The notes beneath the pieces were generated by a model, which did not search any database, was not told the origin of the DNA, and saw nothing but the letters and a program-made list of their open reading frames with translations. Below, one piece after another: positions 24,101-33,100 of a DNA stretch of 64,000 bases. Within the stretch, counting starts at the first letter, position 1; the number at the start of each line of letters is the position of its first letter. The DNA lies in NCBI RefSeq assembly GCF_047663525.1, contig NC_092621.1, positions 11,791,001 through 11,855,000 on the forward strand. Direction: 5' to 3'. The position numbers and the translations under genes are program-made. This stretch comes from Anas platyrhynchos (taxonomy: Eukaryota; Chordata; Aves; Anseriformes; Anatidae).

Positions 24101-27100
24101 CTTAACAACAGGATGTGCATCCTGTGTTCAGGATTTTTGGATATTATTGCTGAGTTCTGAGCCAACATCCACAACTGCCCACCCTCCCTTGACATGTTTC
24201 TGAATTTACTCAGTGAAAAAGACTCATGGAAGTCCCATGAAAAACAAAGCAAACTCACAGAAGATATTGAGGTATTCAATATAGTCCACTGTGAAGTAAT
24301 GTTTCTCCACTTGCTAACCTTGTTTTTAGTTCTAATGTTTGCATCAGAACCTGCAAATCATTTTAAAACATAGGCTGAAGTGAAAGTATGTTGTCAAAAA
24401 ACAGTTCCTCTGTAGTATATCAGTGAAAGCTTCTGTCCTAAAACAGTGAGTTTGCTCTCAGAGTGACAATCTTGTATCATAAACTCTTAGAAAGTTTCAA
24501 TTTTTTGTTTTCCTAAGATTGACATTCAGATTAAAGATGCCATCGGCCGCTACCACCAATGTGCTACAATCCAGCTAGACTTCCAGCTGCCAGTCAGATT
24601 TAACCTCACCTTTGTCAGGTAAGCGCAGAGGCTGGTGATCATAACTGCTATATAATTTAACCTTTCCATCACTTATATGTGTAACTAACTTTATTCACAG
24701 CCATGATGGTAATGACAAGACAAGACCGGTTATCATTCACCGGGCTATCCTGGGATCTGTGGAGAGAATGATCGCCATTCTAACTGAAAACTACGGAGGC
24801 AAATGGTAATGTTGGAGAGTAGATTTTGAGCAAACACTTTCAAATTGAGGATAAACGAGCATACAAGGGTCAAGAGGGTTCATTTTATTTCCCTGCTACA
24901 GAGGCATGCTATAAGTATACCACAAGGCAGTTCCTTCTGAATCCCTTTCTTCAGGTATTAAATAATTCTACATAAGGTAGCCTCTACGTGATAGCAATCT
25001 TGCATGTGCAGCATACAGCTCATCTGTCTGAGGTGTGTATCTCTCACCTTGCTCTTCCAGCTGCACCACACAGCAGAGAGTCATGGTAATCTCCTTAATG
25101 TGCTGAGGTATAGAATCACAGAATCATAGAATGGCCTGGATTGAAAAGGACTTCAAAGGTCATCTAGTTTCAATCCCCCTGCTCTGGGCAGGGTTGCCAA
25201 CCACTAGAGGAGGCTGCCCAGAGCTGTATCCAATCTGGCCTTGAATGCCTCCAGGGATGGGGCATCCACAACCTCCCTGGGCAACCTGTTCCAGTGCCTC
25301 ACCATCCTCCTGAGTGAAAAACTTTCTCCTAATTTCTAACCTAAATCTCCCCTGTTGAGTTGCTGTCTGTTGTAAAACACAGCTTGAATCCTCAGGTCAA
25401 AAAGTACTTTTTGCCCACGCTGCAGTTCTTTTAGATGCTCAAGTTTTCTGGAAGGTAAGCTCTAACTTGAGCATAGGGCTGTCATCACATCTCAACCCAA
25501 TCTAAGATGCTGGCTTAATGAATCTCTCATGCAGATTTTAGTCCCATCTGTTAGCAGCATTTTCTGTACTGAAAAATACTAAAAGCTGTGTAACTTTTAT
25601 TTCTTTATTGAAGGCCACTCTGGCTGTCCCCACAGCAGGTAATGGTGGTACCAGTAGGACCAATGTGTGATGAATATGCTCAAAAGGTGAAGTATATGAT
25701 TTTGGGGTGCTTTTTTTTTGTTTTCCAGTTTCATAAATGCTGTATTTAGTTGAGATACTCAGTCGTTAATTACTAGTAGTATTTTTCTGAGATAAATATT
25801 TTAAGTCTTTGCATATTACATTATATCACTTGTGTATATTACAATGATAGTAAGCTGCTGAAGTTTTAGAGGGATTTTAAAGAGACAGTAAAATAGATTT
25901 TGGGTACCCAAACATCAAATACTTATCTTTGTTAGGTTTTTATTATTGGAAAGCTCAGATTTTCAGCTAGAGGAAAAAACTATCTTCAAGTTGCAGCCAT
26001 ATCCATCCTGCAGAGCATTAAGAAAGATAGATAGGTCTTATCTTTAGCATTCAGCAAACCTTTTTCTGTATTTCTTTCAAGCTAATGATACATAAGTCTG
26101 CAAAAGTAAGAAACTTAAAAAAAAAAAAATCTCCTAATTGAAAACCCCACCACAGTGCTACCATTTACAGTATCAAACCAAAGTAAGTACTCAGCCCAAA
26201 ACATTAGGTATTGACACCACTACTCACTGATATAATGTGTGTGTACTTGTTTGATAGCAGGCCTCGTTTTGTTCTTTGAACTAGGCTCATTGCCAAGGCT
26301 CAAGCCAATGACAATGTCTTTGGTTTAGTGGAGGTCAGATAAGCTTGACAGGCTTAACTTTACAGGTCACAAATAGTTCATCATCACAATTTATCCCATT
26401 GTGACAGTTTTAAATACTTTTTCCCTAGGTCAGACAGCAATTCCATGATGCTGGATTAATGGCAGATATCGATGTAGATCCTGGGTGCACACTGAACAAG
26501 AAGATCCGAAATGCTCAGCTTGCACAGTATAACTTCATTCTGGGTAATGTATAGTGAATTTGTTACCTTATCCTGGCCGACTTTTTCAGACAGGTGCTCT
26601 GAGCAGGTGGTAGTGTTTTAGCTCACTTTGCTCCTTCAGACTCTACATTCCAGATAGCCTCCCCTGTACAATGGTGGGCAGCCCTTGCATGTACAGCTGT
26701 TTGTGAAAGGAGGTCCCTGTTGTGTGGCCCAAGGCATTGCTGCTGCTTTAGAAAAAGTTCTTTGCTGTTTTCTGGTCAGCAGTGTGGACACATTAAATCC
26801 AATGGCACTTGTCACTCAGATTGTTAATTGTGGTTGTGAATTATTCCTTCCCCTTCTTGGTCCCCCTACGTAATTTATGCTCTCATTTCAAGTGTAAAAG
26901 TAGTACCCTAAGTTCACTTAATTCAGCTGTGGTGCCTTTGGTGCTCTGAGCATGTGGTGCTCTGAGGAGACTTGGAAGAAAAGGTGATGTAGGGACAATG
27001 AGAAACTGACCCTGAAGCACATGGTTTGAAGCAACACCAAAGTCATGTACTTGAGCTGTAGCACTGACCTTACATCTGTGGGCAAACCACAAAAGTTGAA

Positions 27101-28019
27101 GTAGTCTATTGGAGAGAAACTCTACTCTCACAGTAATTTACAGAATCATGAATAAAGTTATTCTGTTATTTAAAACTTAAAGCATATGATACAGGTAAGA
27201 TGCAACCACGTTTTACCTTGAAGACCACAAATGGTCAGCCTACCAAGAAAAAAATCTCACCTAACTTGTATTCAGAGGCTATTTCAAAAAGTTGTCAAAT
27301 ATCTGCAGATGAGCAATCTGCCACTAAGTATAGAAATGCAATTTCTCATAGCTACCTCCAAGTATATTACATAAATTTTTTATTAGTAATGAGACATACA
27401 GATACTATCTTGGTATCTATCAATGTTTAATTTAAATATATAGCTTTGGCCTTTGCCAATAAGCTGTCTTGTTTCTGTAAAGCAAACAAATAGCTCTTGA
27501 TTATTTACAGTCAAGCTGTATTTCTAACTTGCCCATGGAATTCTTCTACATTTATTTTTCATTTCAACTTTCTGGGTCTTTTTACTATCAAATTTGGCTT
27601 ATGCAGTTTATTCATTTCTTTACTCACATTTTGCTAAATTGCTACTTAAAATATACTAAAATCTATTGAGTGATATGAGATTAAATAAAGCTATTAACTG
27701 TCACAGATCTAAGTTAGGGGGGCTAGGAGAAGGGCAAATGAGGATTTGGTGTTGTTGTGTTGTATGTTTGTTAGAATACTTGTTTAACATGCCTGTGCTT
27801 TAAGGGAATTGGTAGGCAGTATAGATTGTTGAAAGTTAAGTTCATTCCTTTGCATCTTGGTTGTTTCTAGTTGTTGGTGAGAAGGAGAAGGCCAGCGGAA
27901 CAGTTAACATCCGTACCAGAGATAACAAGGTTCATGGTGAGCGTACAATTGCTGAAACGGTGGAGCGACTGCTGGAACTGAAACGTTCTCGATCCAAACA
28001 AGCTGAAGAGGAATTTTAA
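12142..28019 (+). CDS. TARS1: Threonyl-tRNA synthetase 1, cytoplasmic (complete, 19 coding exons, 711 aa)
   Basis: The enzyme joins threonine to tRNA-Thr with ATP and removes mischarged serine. I assembled 19 exons by hand; all introns are GT-AG and the exons sum to 2136 nt, which is 711 codons plus TAA. Domains in order: Lys-rich N-terminal tail (1-34), TGS domain (about 70-138), editing domain with H143-x3-H147 and C249-RGP-H253, class II catalytic core (about 320-595) with motif 1 (G356 to P363), motif 2 (R430, E432) and motif 3 (R587), zinc ligands C401, H452 and H578, and anticodon-binding domain (about 597-711). The ATG has G at -3 and +4. From memory the human protein is 723 aa, and the 12-residue difference falls in the N-terminal tail. 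Mitochondrial TARS2 and TARS3 are separate genes. Near-identity to cytosolic TARS1 and the ADAMTS12 neighbour settle the assignment. Confidence 0.98.
12523..12603 (+). CDS. TARS1: TARS1 exon 2
   Basis: 27 codons (residues 8-34) between acceptor ccctag and donor gtgagc. It encodes the Lys/Gly/Glu-rich, probably disordered, tail typical of animal cytosolic synthetases, including a KKK run. It ends GRAE, as in mammals. Confidence 0.93.
13200..13254. repeat. Palindrome in TARS1 intron 2
   Basis: Arms 13200-13221 and 13233-13254 (22 nt each) are reverse complements with one mismatch around an 11-nt spacer. Core arm accagtgttta / taaacactggt. As RNA it would form a stable hairpin. Confidence 0.85.
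13431..13545 (-). mobile_element. CR1 LINE 3' tail in TARS1 intron 2
   Basis: Begins cacagaatcacctaggttgg and continues with the same 3' region as the copy at 1267 (aagctctgcatctaaacgtct). Antisense to TARS1. Confidence 0.9.
13638..13828 (+). CDS. TARS1: TARS1 exon 3
   Basis: 191 nt from acceptor atgtag to donor gtatga. It starts LNPWP and includes the first half of the TGS domain ([17 protein letters not shown]). The last codon is split: AG here and C in exon 4, giving Ser. Confidence 0.97.
14615..14738 (+). CDS. TARS1: TARS1 exon 4
   Basis: 124 nt from acceptor ctctag to donor gtgagt, ending at residue 139. It encodes the second half of the TGS domain ([12 protein letters not shown] through [12 protein letters not shown]). 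Confidence 0.97.
15839..15960 (+). CDS. TARS1: TARS1 exon 5
   Basis: 122 nt from acceptor caatag to donor gtaggt. It starts VYWHSSAH and so carries the editing-site HxxxH (H143, H147). The exit codon is split (GG + G = Gly). Confidence 0.97.
16185..16302 (+). CDS. TARS1: TARS1 exon 6
   Basis: 118 nt from acceptor ttttag to donor gtaggc. It encodes [16 protein letters not shown] through ETLLEMFK, part of the editing domain, and ends at residue 219 in phase 0. Confidence 0.97.
16830..17000 (-). mobile_element. Old CR1-like fragment in TARS1 intron 6
   Basis: Reads ttcaggttggaaaaggcctc then agtccaat and, further on, ctgggcagcttgct, in the order of a CR1 3' end but strongly diverged. Antisense to TARS1. 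Confidence 0.45.
17150..17214 (+). CDS. TARS1: TARS1 exon 7
   Basis: 65 nt from acceptor ctcag to donor gtgatt. It encodes [20 protein letters not shown] plus Y and the first two bases of Arg. The following intron (17215-17295) is only 81 nt. Confidence 0.97.
17296..17374 (+). CDS. TARS1: TARS1 exon 8
   Basis: 79 nt from acceptor cttag to donor gtaagg. It encodes [18 protein letters not shown], with the second editing-site motif C249-x3-H253, and ends at residue 267. Confidence 0.97.
17961..18107 (+). CDS. TARS1: TARS1 exon 9
   Basis: 147 nt, 49 whole codons, from acceptor atgcag to donor gtgaga. It starts [20 protein letters not shown] and ends RDHRKIGR, the link from the editing domain to the catalytic core. 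Confidence 0.97.
18575..18673 (+). CDS. TARS1: TARS1 exon 10
   Basis: 99 nt, 33 codons, from acceptor ttgcag to donor gtaagt. It encodes [20 protein letters not shown] onward to IEFIR, the start of the class II catalytic domain. Confidence 0.97.
19385..19551 (+). CDS. TARS1: TARS1 exon 11
   Basis: 167 nt from acceptor ctag to donor gtaaat. It encodes class II motif 1 ([17 protein letters not shown]) and the NCPGH segment with zinc ligand C401. The exit codon is split (TG + C = C405). Confidence 0.97.
19976..20138 (+). CDS. TARS1: TARS1 exon 12
   Basis: 163 nt from acceptor ttcag to donor gtatgg. It encodes class II motif 2 ([15 protein letters not shown], then [14 protein letters not shown]) with R430, E432 and zinc ligand H452. 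The next intron is 82 nt. Confidence 0.97.
20221..20358 (+). CDS. TARS1: TARS1 exon 13
   Basis: 138 nt, 46 codons (residues 460-505), from acceptor caaag to donor gtaaat. It encodes [20 protein letters not shown] and [15 protein letters not shown], part of the catalytic core. Confidence 0.97.
21110..21187 (+). CDS. TARS1: TARS1 exon 14
   Basis: 78 nt, 26 codons, from acceptor ttctag to donor gttagt. It encodes [20 protein letters not shown] then AFYGPK, a catalytic-core segment. The following intron is 3.3 kb and holds an antisense CR1. Confidence 0.97.
21824..22604 (-). mobile_element. CR1 LINE 3' fragment in TARS1 intron 14
   Basis: The 3' end atcatagaatcatagg is followed by the canonical CR1 3' region. 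The minus-strand protein remnant reads [20 protein letters not shown] then [17 protein letters not shown]. Antisense to TARS1, frame broken. Confidence 0.93.
22849..22862 (+). promoter_or_regulatory. CTCF-like motif in TARS1 intron 14
   Basis: CAGGAGGTGGCAGT matches CANNAGRNGGCRSY. Sequence match only. Confidence 0.3.
22993..23015. repeat. Poly(T), 23 bases
   Basis: Uninterrupted T run in TARS1 intron 14. Confidence 0.85.
24518..24618 (+). CDS. TARS1: TARS1 exon 15
   Basis: 101 nt from acceptor cctaag to donor gtaagc. It encodes [20 protein letters not shown] and [13 protein letters not shown]. The split exit codon is AG + C (Ser). The next intron is 82 nt. Confidence 0.97.
24701..24805 (+). 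CDS. TARS1: TARS1 exon 16
   Basis: 105 nt from acceptor tcacag to donor gtaatg. It encodes [20 protein letters not shown] and [14 protein letters not shown], which includes zinc ligand H578 and motif 3 arginine R587. The split exit codon is TG + G (Trp). Confidence 0.97.
25111..25360 (-). mobile_element. CR1 LINE 3' fragment in TARS1 intron 16
   Basis: Starts with repeated cacagaatcatagaatgg octamer tail, then the CR1 3' region (ccttgaatgcctccagggat, cctccctgggcaacctgttc). About 250 nt, antisense to TARS1. Confidence 0.93.
25614..25686 (+). CDS. TARS1: TARS1 exon 17
   Basis: 73 nt from acceptor tgaag to donor gtgaag. It encodes [20 protein letters not shown] then YAQK (to residue 624), the first strand and helix of the anticodon-binding domain. 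Confidence 0.97.
26429..26543 (+). CDS. TARS1: TARS1 exon 18
   Basis: 115 nt from acceptor ccctag to donor gtaatg. It encodes [20 protein letters not shown] then [18 protein letters not shown], in the anticodon-binding domain. The exit codon is split (G + TT = Val). Confidence 0.97.
27871..28019 (+). CDS. TARS1: TARS1 exon 19 (last coding exon, stop TAA)
   Basis: 149 nt from acceptor ttctag to TAA at 28017-28019. It encodes [20 protein letters not shown] then [20 protein letters not shown] and the conserved C-terminal SKQAEEEF. Confidence 0.97.
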
Positions 28020-28345
28020 CACCACCTGCTCTACCTGGCATAAAATGATTCTGGTGTTCCTAACTTGGTTAACCACAGGTTGCTTGTACTGTAGTGGATT
28101 GGCAGAGATCTTTAGTTAGACATGTCTCTTTCTGTAAAAATCAGTTTCTCACCAACCTTGAAGTAAGATTTCCTGGCCTCTGATCAATGACAGATGAAGC
28201 AAGATGACTTTGTGTGACTGCAAGAGAAAATGGAAACGTTAATTGGGGATACTTATAGTACTCTTAACTTTTAAAATAAAATACATTTTCATAAAAAAGG
28301 TTTTTCATGAAAGTTGAACAATAAACCTCAGACTTAAGAAACCGC
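28020..28345 (+). other. TARS1: TARS1 3' untranslated region with two poly(A) signals
   Basis: AATAAA hexamers lie at 28275-28280 and 28320-28325, about 255 and 300 nt after the stop. A short UTR using one or both is likely. The right end is an estimate (about 20 nt past the second signal). Confidence 0.65.
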
Positions 28346-29774
28346 ATAGAAGCCCTGTGCTACAGCAGCTTTGGAAGTATCTCCTTTAGCAAGATAAGTG
28401 ATACCTCGCAGTCTAGTCTGCTGCTCTTACACCAATTAAACACATTGACACTGAACAGTTCCTAGTCACAGGAGCTGGGAAATGAAAAGAAGTCTCCCAG
28501 TTCAACATGTTTTGGTGCCTCTGGGAGGTCGCAGCTCTCACTCCATGACAGTCCAGCAGTGGGGCTGTCTGCCACGTAGCACTGAGCTGCTTACCACGGC
28601 CAAGCTCTACCCTTCTCCAAAGGCTGCACATGAAATGTGCTCATTCTCAGAGTAAGCTCCTTCTAGCTGTGGGAAAGGGTATGAGTGGAAGAGGTAGCGC
28701 CAAAGCAGCTAAGGAAGCCAGGATCCTTAGGTGTTGGTTGGTTGGTTGGTTGGTTTTTTAGACATGCCATTTTTTTTTAACATGGAACAGTTCTCTCCTG
28801 TGGAACACTATGTACCAAGCCTTAAACCTAGGACATCACAAAGCAGCTCCTCCTGTTTCTCTCACACTTTTTTTTTCTTCTTCCTCCTCTTCTGGCTGGT
28901 GCCAAAATGCCAAATGCCTGTCACTGACAAAAAAAACAAAATATGGATGTAGGGCTTTTTTTTTTTTTTTTTATTAACAGACCTGAACAGCTTCCAGCAG
29001 TGGTTGATGAGTGTTCTGAAAAGAAAAATCTAGATGGTAGCAAATAGAGCCAAAGTTAGTTTTATTGTTACACCCTTAGCACACAAATCTGAAACCAGGT
29101 TTGAACTATCTTACCATTTGAAAACCTCCAGCTCTCATCATTTCCTTTATTATCTGGGCAGAAGCATTTTATCCAGCTTTTTCTCTTACCATTTTCAGGT
29201 GTATACATTATATTAGCCTTTGAACCTCTTGTGAATTCAGTCTCCCCAAACCACAAGCCCAGCTAATTTCAGCAAAGTCTATTTCCAGCCCCTTCACACT
29301 AGTAATGTTCTAACTGCTATGAGTAAAAGGGAAAGATTGACTTTCCACTGCTTTACTGCTTTCAAAATTATTTCAGTGATGGTGGAGTGAGTTTAAAATA
29401 CCTAGGTCTGATTGTCTGTATTTCACATCTGCTTTACTCTGCTGTGAAGCGACTGTCACTTGTGCAAAAGAAAAGGGCATCATCAGATGTCAGCTGTCCC
29501 TGTGGCAGGAGACCTTCATCAAATGTAGACGTGGGAGCAAAACCAGAGCAGAGACCAGTCCCCAGGGAAAATGAGCTACTAGCTCCATTTCTCTAGGAAC
29601 CAAGCTTTGAGCTGCCGTTCTAATACTCTGGTGTATTTGCCGAGTTTCACGGAGAGCTCTGCCTTTTGTTTTGTAGGGGTCCCTGTGCATGCTCGCATTA
29701 AGACGTGCGCTGAGAAAACAGCGCTGCAAAAGTGCTGGCCGCTGCTGTGTGCATCAGTACTACTGCGTGTAACT

Positions 29775-29788
29775 CAGTAGATGGCAGT
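29775..29788 (+). promoter_or_regulatory. CTCF-like motif downstream of TARS1
   Basis: CAGTAGATGGCAGT matches CANNAGRNGGCRSY, 1.75 kb past the TARS1 stop. Sequence match only. Confidence 0.35.
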
Positions 29789-30084
29789 GTCGGACAGCTT
29801 ACCTTTGACAGAACCCTCACTTGTGTAGATCATGCTGATAGTTTCCATAGCTCGTCTGTCAAAAAACTATGTAACAAATACGTAGGTATGTAAAAATACA
29901 TTACTAGGAACAAAACATAACAGGACACTCCAATAAAGCATGGACACACCCCAGGCATGATGTGGACCGATCTGAGGTGTCCAAACCCAAATTGTGATCA
30001 GTGCGGGGCTCCACTCACACAGACTTGGTAGGACTAAACTCCTGAAGTACCATGCTCACCATCCCCTACGGCAGGAGGATGCTG

Positions 30085-30190
30085 TGCAGGCTTGGGGTAA
30101 TAGCCCAATGGTTGGACCACTCACTTGTCAAGCAAGAGAGAAGCCTTTGTACAGTTCTTCCCAGGGATGGGAAGGCTGAAAGACGCCCCT
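30085..30190 (+). repeat. Possible ancient tRNA-like interspersed repeat remnant
   Basis: Reads ggtaatagcccaatggttgg then accactcacttgtcaagcaa, which resembles the 'agtggttagagcactcacctg' core of old amniote repeats. Too diverged to name. Confidence 0.3.
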
Positions 30191-33100
30191 CCCATTCTTC
30201 AGAGCATGCTCTGGCTTACTGCCAGTAGGCAAGAGAAATCCAAAACATTTGCAGCTTCACTTTAAGCCTGCACGTCCGCTGTGAGGTTTTCATGGGAATA
30301 TGAATTACCTCACATTTAGCACAGACTCCATCATGCCATGGGCATTTTCCTCTGGAGCAGCTGATAAGGTACAGCTGAAACTCTGCTTTACTTCACAGCA
30401 ATTTGGTTCTCATATCTTAAAGCAGATTCCAATGCAAATTGCTGAAGGAGTGACAGAGAATGACAGTGAAGGATGCTACCTAACCTGATAAATCATTCCA
30501 GTATATAAAAATAAAATCTGGCAGGAACTTCTGTACTTGGATAGATCACTGTGACAGCTTTCAGTGAGCCTCCTCAGTTGTGCAAACTCACCTAAAAGAG
30601 TTTTCCCCAGCCCAGAGTCATCTGCAGACTGCCATGAGCCAAGATGAGTCCACGACGACTGTTCCCATCACATTTTGGGATCAAATTCCTACAGCAGCTG
30701 CTAATAGTACTGCCTCAGACCACTGGGACAACCTGATGCAGTTTCAATATTCAGATTCAGTAATGTAATTTCAACTCCTCTAAAAGCAGTGAAGAATCAC
30801 CTTTAGGGAGAACCCAGCTCCAAAACAAATTTTAATCCCTGTAGGCACCTTTGCACAGTCAGCCCTGCCCTGACCACACATTTTTCTGCTGCATCTAACC
30901 CAGTCCACTCCTGTTGCTCCCCAAAAAAGGCAAACAAAACAAGCCTTCTGGTAAAAACAAACAAACAAAAACAATTAAGGGGCTTCTTGTAAAATCATTT
31001 AAGCCTTCGGCTTATGCCCTACATAATTTCATGATTGCTTCAGCTTTCTCCACAGTTTCTTAATCACACAGTAAATTTTGGCCTTCAAATCAGATAATGG
31101 TAAACTGATCCTATGAAAATTAAGTATAGCCTCTAGCAATACTTATAAAAACAAGACGATGCATACTGCTTAGTGCTTAAAGAGTATTTCTGAAACTACT
31201 CAGCCTATCTACACACTAGCGTTTTCCATCTGCCTGGACAGAAATATTCCTTTACAATTGTCTGGTTGCACTTGATGCCTTCTTAGTCACTGTGATAGAA
31301 TATTCTCAGATAGAATGTGCTACATCTGGAATTTGTATCAAATTTACTTTTTTTTTTTTTTTTCAGTCTTCAAATAGGAATAGGAGAGTGCATGGAGCAA
31401 TGCATGGATTAACATCTTCGGAGAAATTACTACAAGGAAACTTATGCTCAGATAATTAAGAGCAGCCAAGGGCATTTTCTTTTGTTCTTGGATGTTAACA
31501 GTAAATCATCTGGGCTATGTAATTAGTTTCAGTAAACAACATACCTGTATCCCATTCCAAACGATATTCTTCAACTGGATCAAAGAGCTCTTCTGAAACC
31601 AGGAAAAATTTCACAACAACACCAAAAAAAAAAAAAAAAAAAGCATTTGAGCAAACAAGAGGGGTGGCAGACAGGGGCAGAGGTTGAGCAAGGAAGCTTG
31701 GAACAAAGACATGCAGTGCTGTCCTTGCCTACATCCAGCTGAAAAGTACAATTAAGCTTCTTGGAGTTTCAAGCGTCCTCTCCTGTGATGGGTTTATCTC
31801 ACTAGAAGAAAATACGTTCATTCCATGCCAGTTTGGGGCTGACATTTAAAGCACTTTCTGCTATCCATCACAGGAAGCTGCAGGCCTACAAAACAGGCAC
31901 TCGCTGATTTATTACACTCCTGAAACATCATTCTTCATTTTGGGAATACTCACAACTCACCCCTGTGCACAGAGTGTGTACGGCAACAGAACAAGTTAAC
32001 TTAATATTCCGCAAGAGCTTAAATGCACAATGACATTAATCTAATCATGCTTAATATGTGATTTCTCAATTGCACACTTCAGGGACAAACTGTAACCTGT
32101 CTATAGTACATCAGCAATAGAAGGAAAATCTATCTGTATTTTTGTTTAATGGGATAAAGGCCCTGAAGGATGTGATACCCCTGCGTATCTGCAGGGATGT
32201 CAGGCTGCACACTGGAACAGCTGTAAATCAGTTGAGGAATGGGTTTCTTCAATATGAATATAACTATGGAAATAAAGCTTTTCTTGGAGCAGCCACTGAA
32301 ATGTCAAAACAGTATGAATAACAAAGCATACATTTCCAAGAAGCCATAACCTGCTGAGAGCTAATAATCATGCAATCAATTCCATTCATAAATACCCCAC
32401 TAGGCTATGGGAAATCAAATCACACATGTTCTAAGTTCTGGCCTCCACATCAAGATAGATGGTGTCAGCAGAGGGATCAGGTGACAAAGCTGACAGGACA
32501 AAGGGATCAAGCAGAGGCATTCTTTTAGAGTAGGATTTCTTTTCTTAGGATTTTTAAGACACTCTAAGTCTTTGAGCAGATCACCCCTGGGCAGACTGCA
32601 TGCACAAATACGGCCAGTTAGAGCTTTACCACCAAGTTTTCCCTTTCTTGCACTGAAAGGTAGATATTCCCAAACACATCAGCATAGGGAGGCTGAGCTG
32701 CTATTATCTTTTACTGGAAGAGATTTTTGAAATTGTTCACCGGATGGAAATAAAAATAATTTCAGAATGTGTAATTTTTAGTTTCCAATGACAAGTTGGT
32801 TTTATTTTTCAGTATAAGATGTTTTCCACATATTAAGACTTTCAAGATGTTTCTAGAAATGATCATAAAACAAAAAATTTCCATTTTGCTTTATGATGCA
32901 TAAACTTGCATCACTTTGGATCTGCAGATAGGGAACTCGGAATTAAGGAGGAAAAAGGAGCACATTTTGAAAAGGATTTCCAAGCTGCTTTTTTCTGGGC
33001 TCAGATCCCTCAGACAGAGTTTGATAACTCTTCCAGATTTCACGTATGGACTGTCACAGGAACCCAGCGTGTAACTTGGCTGATCTGGAAGAGACAACTC

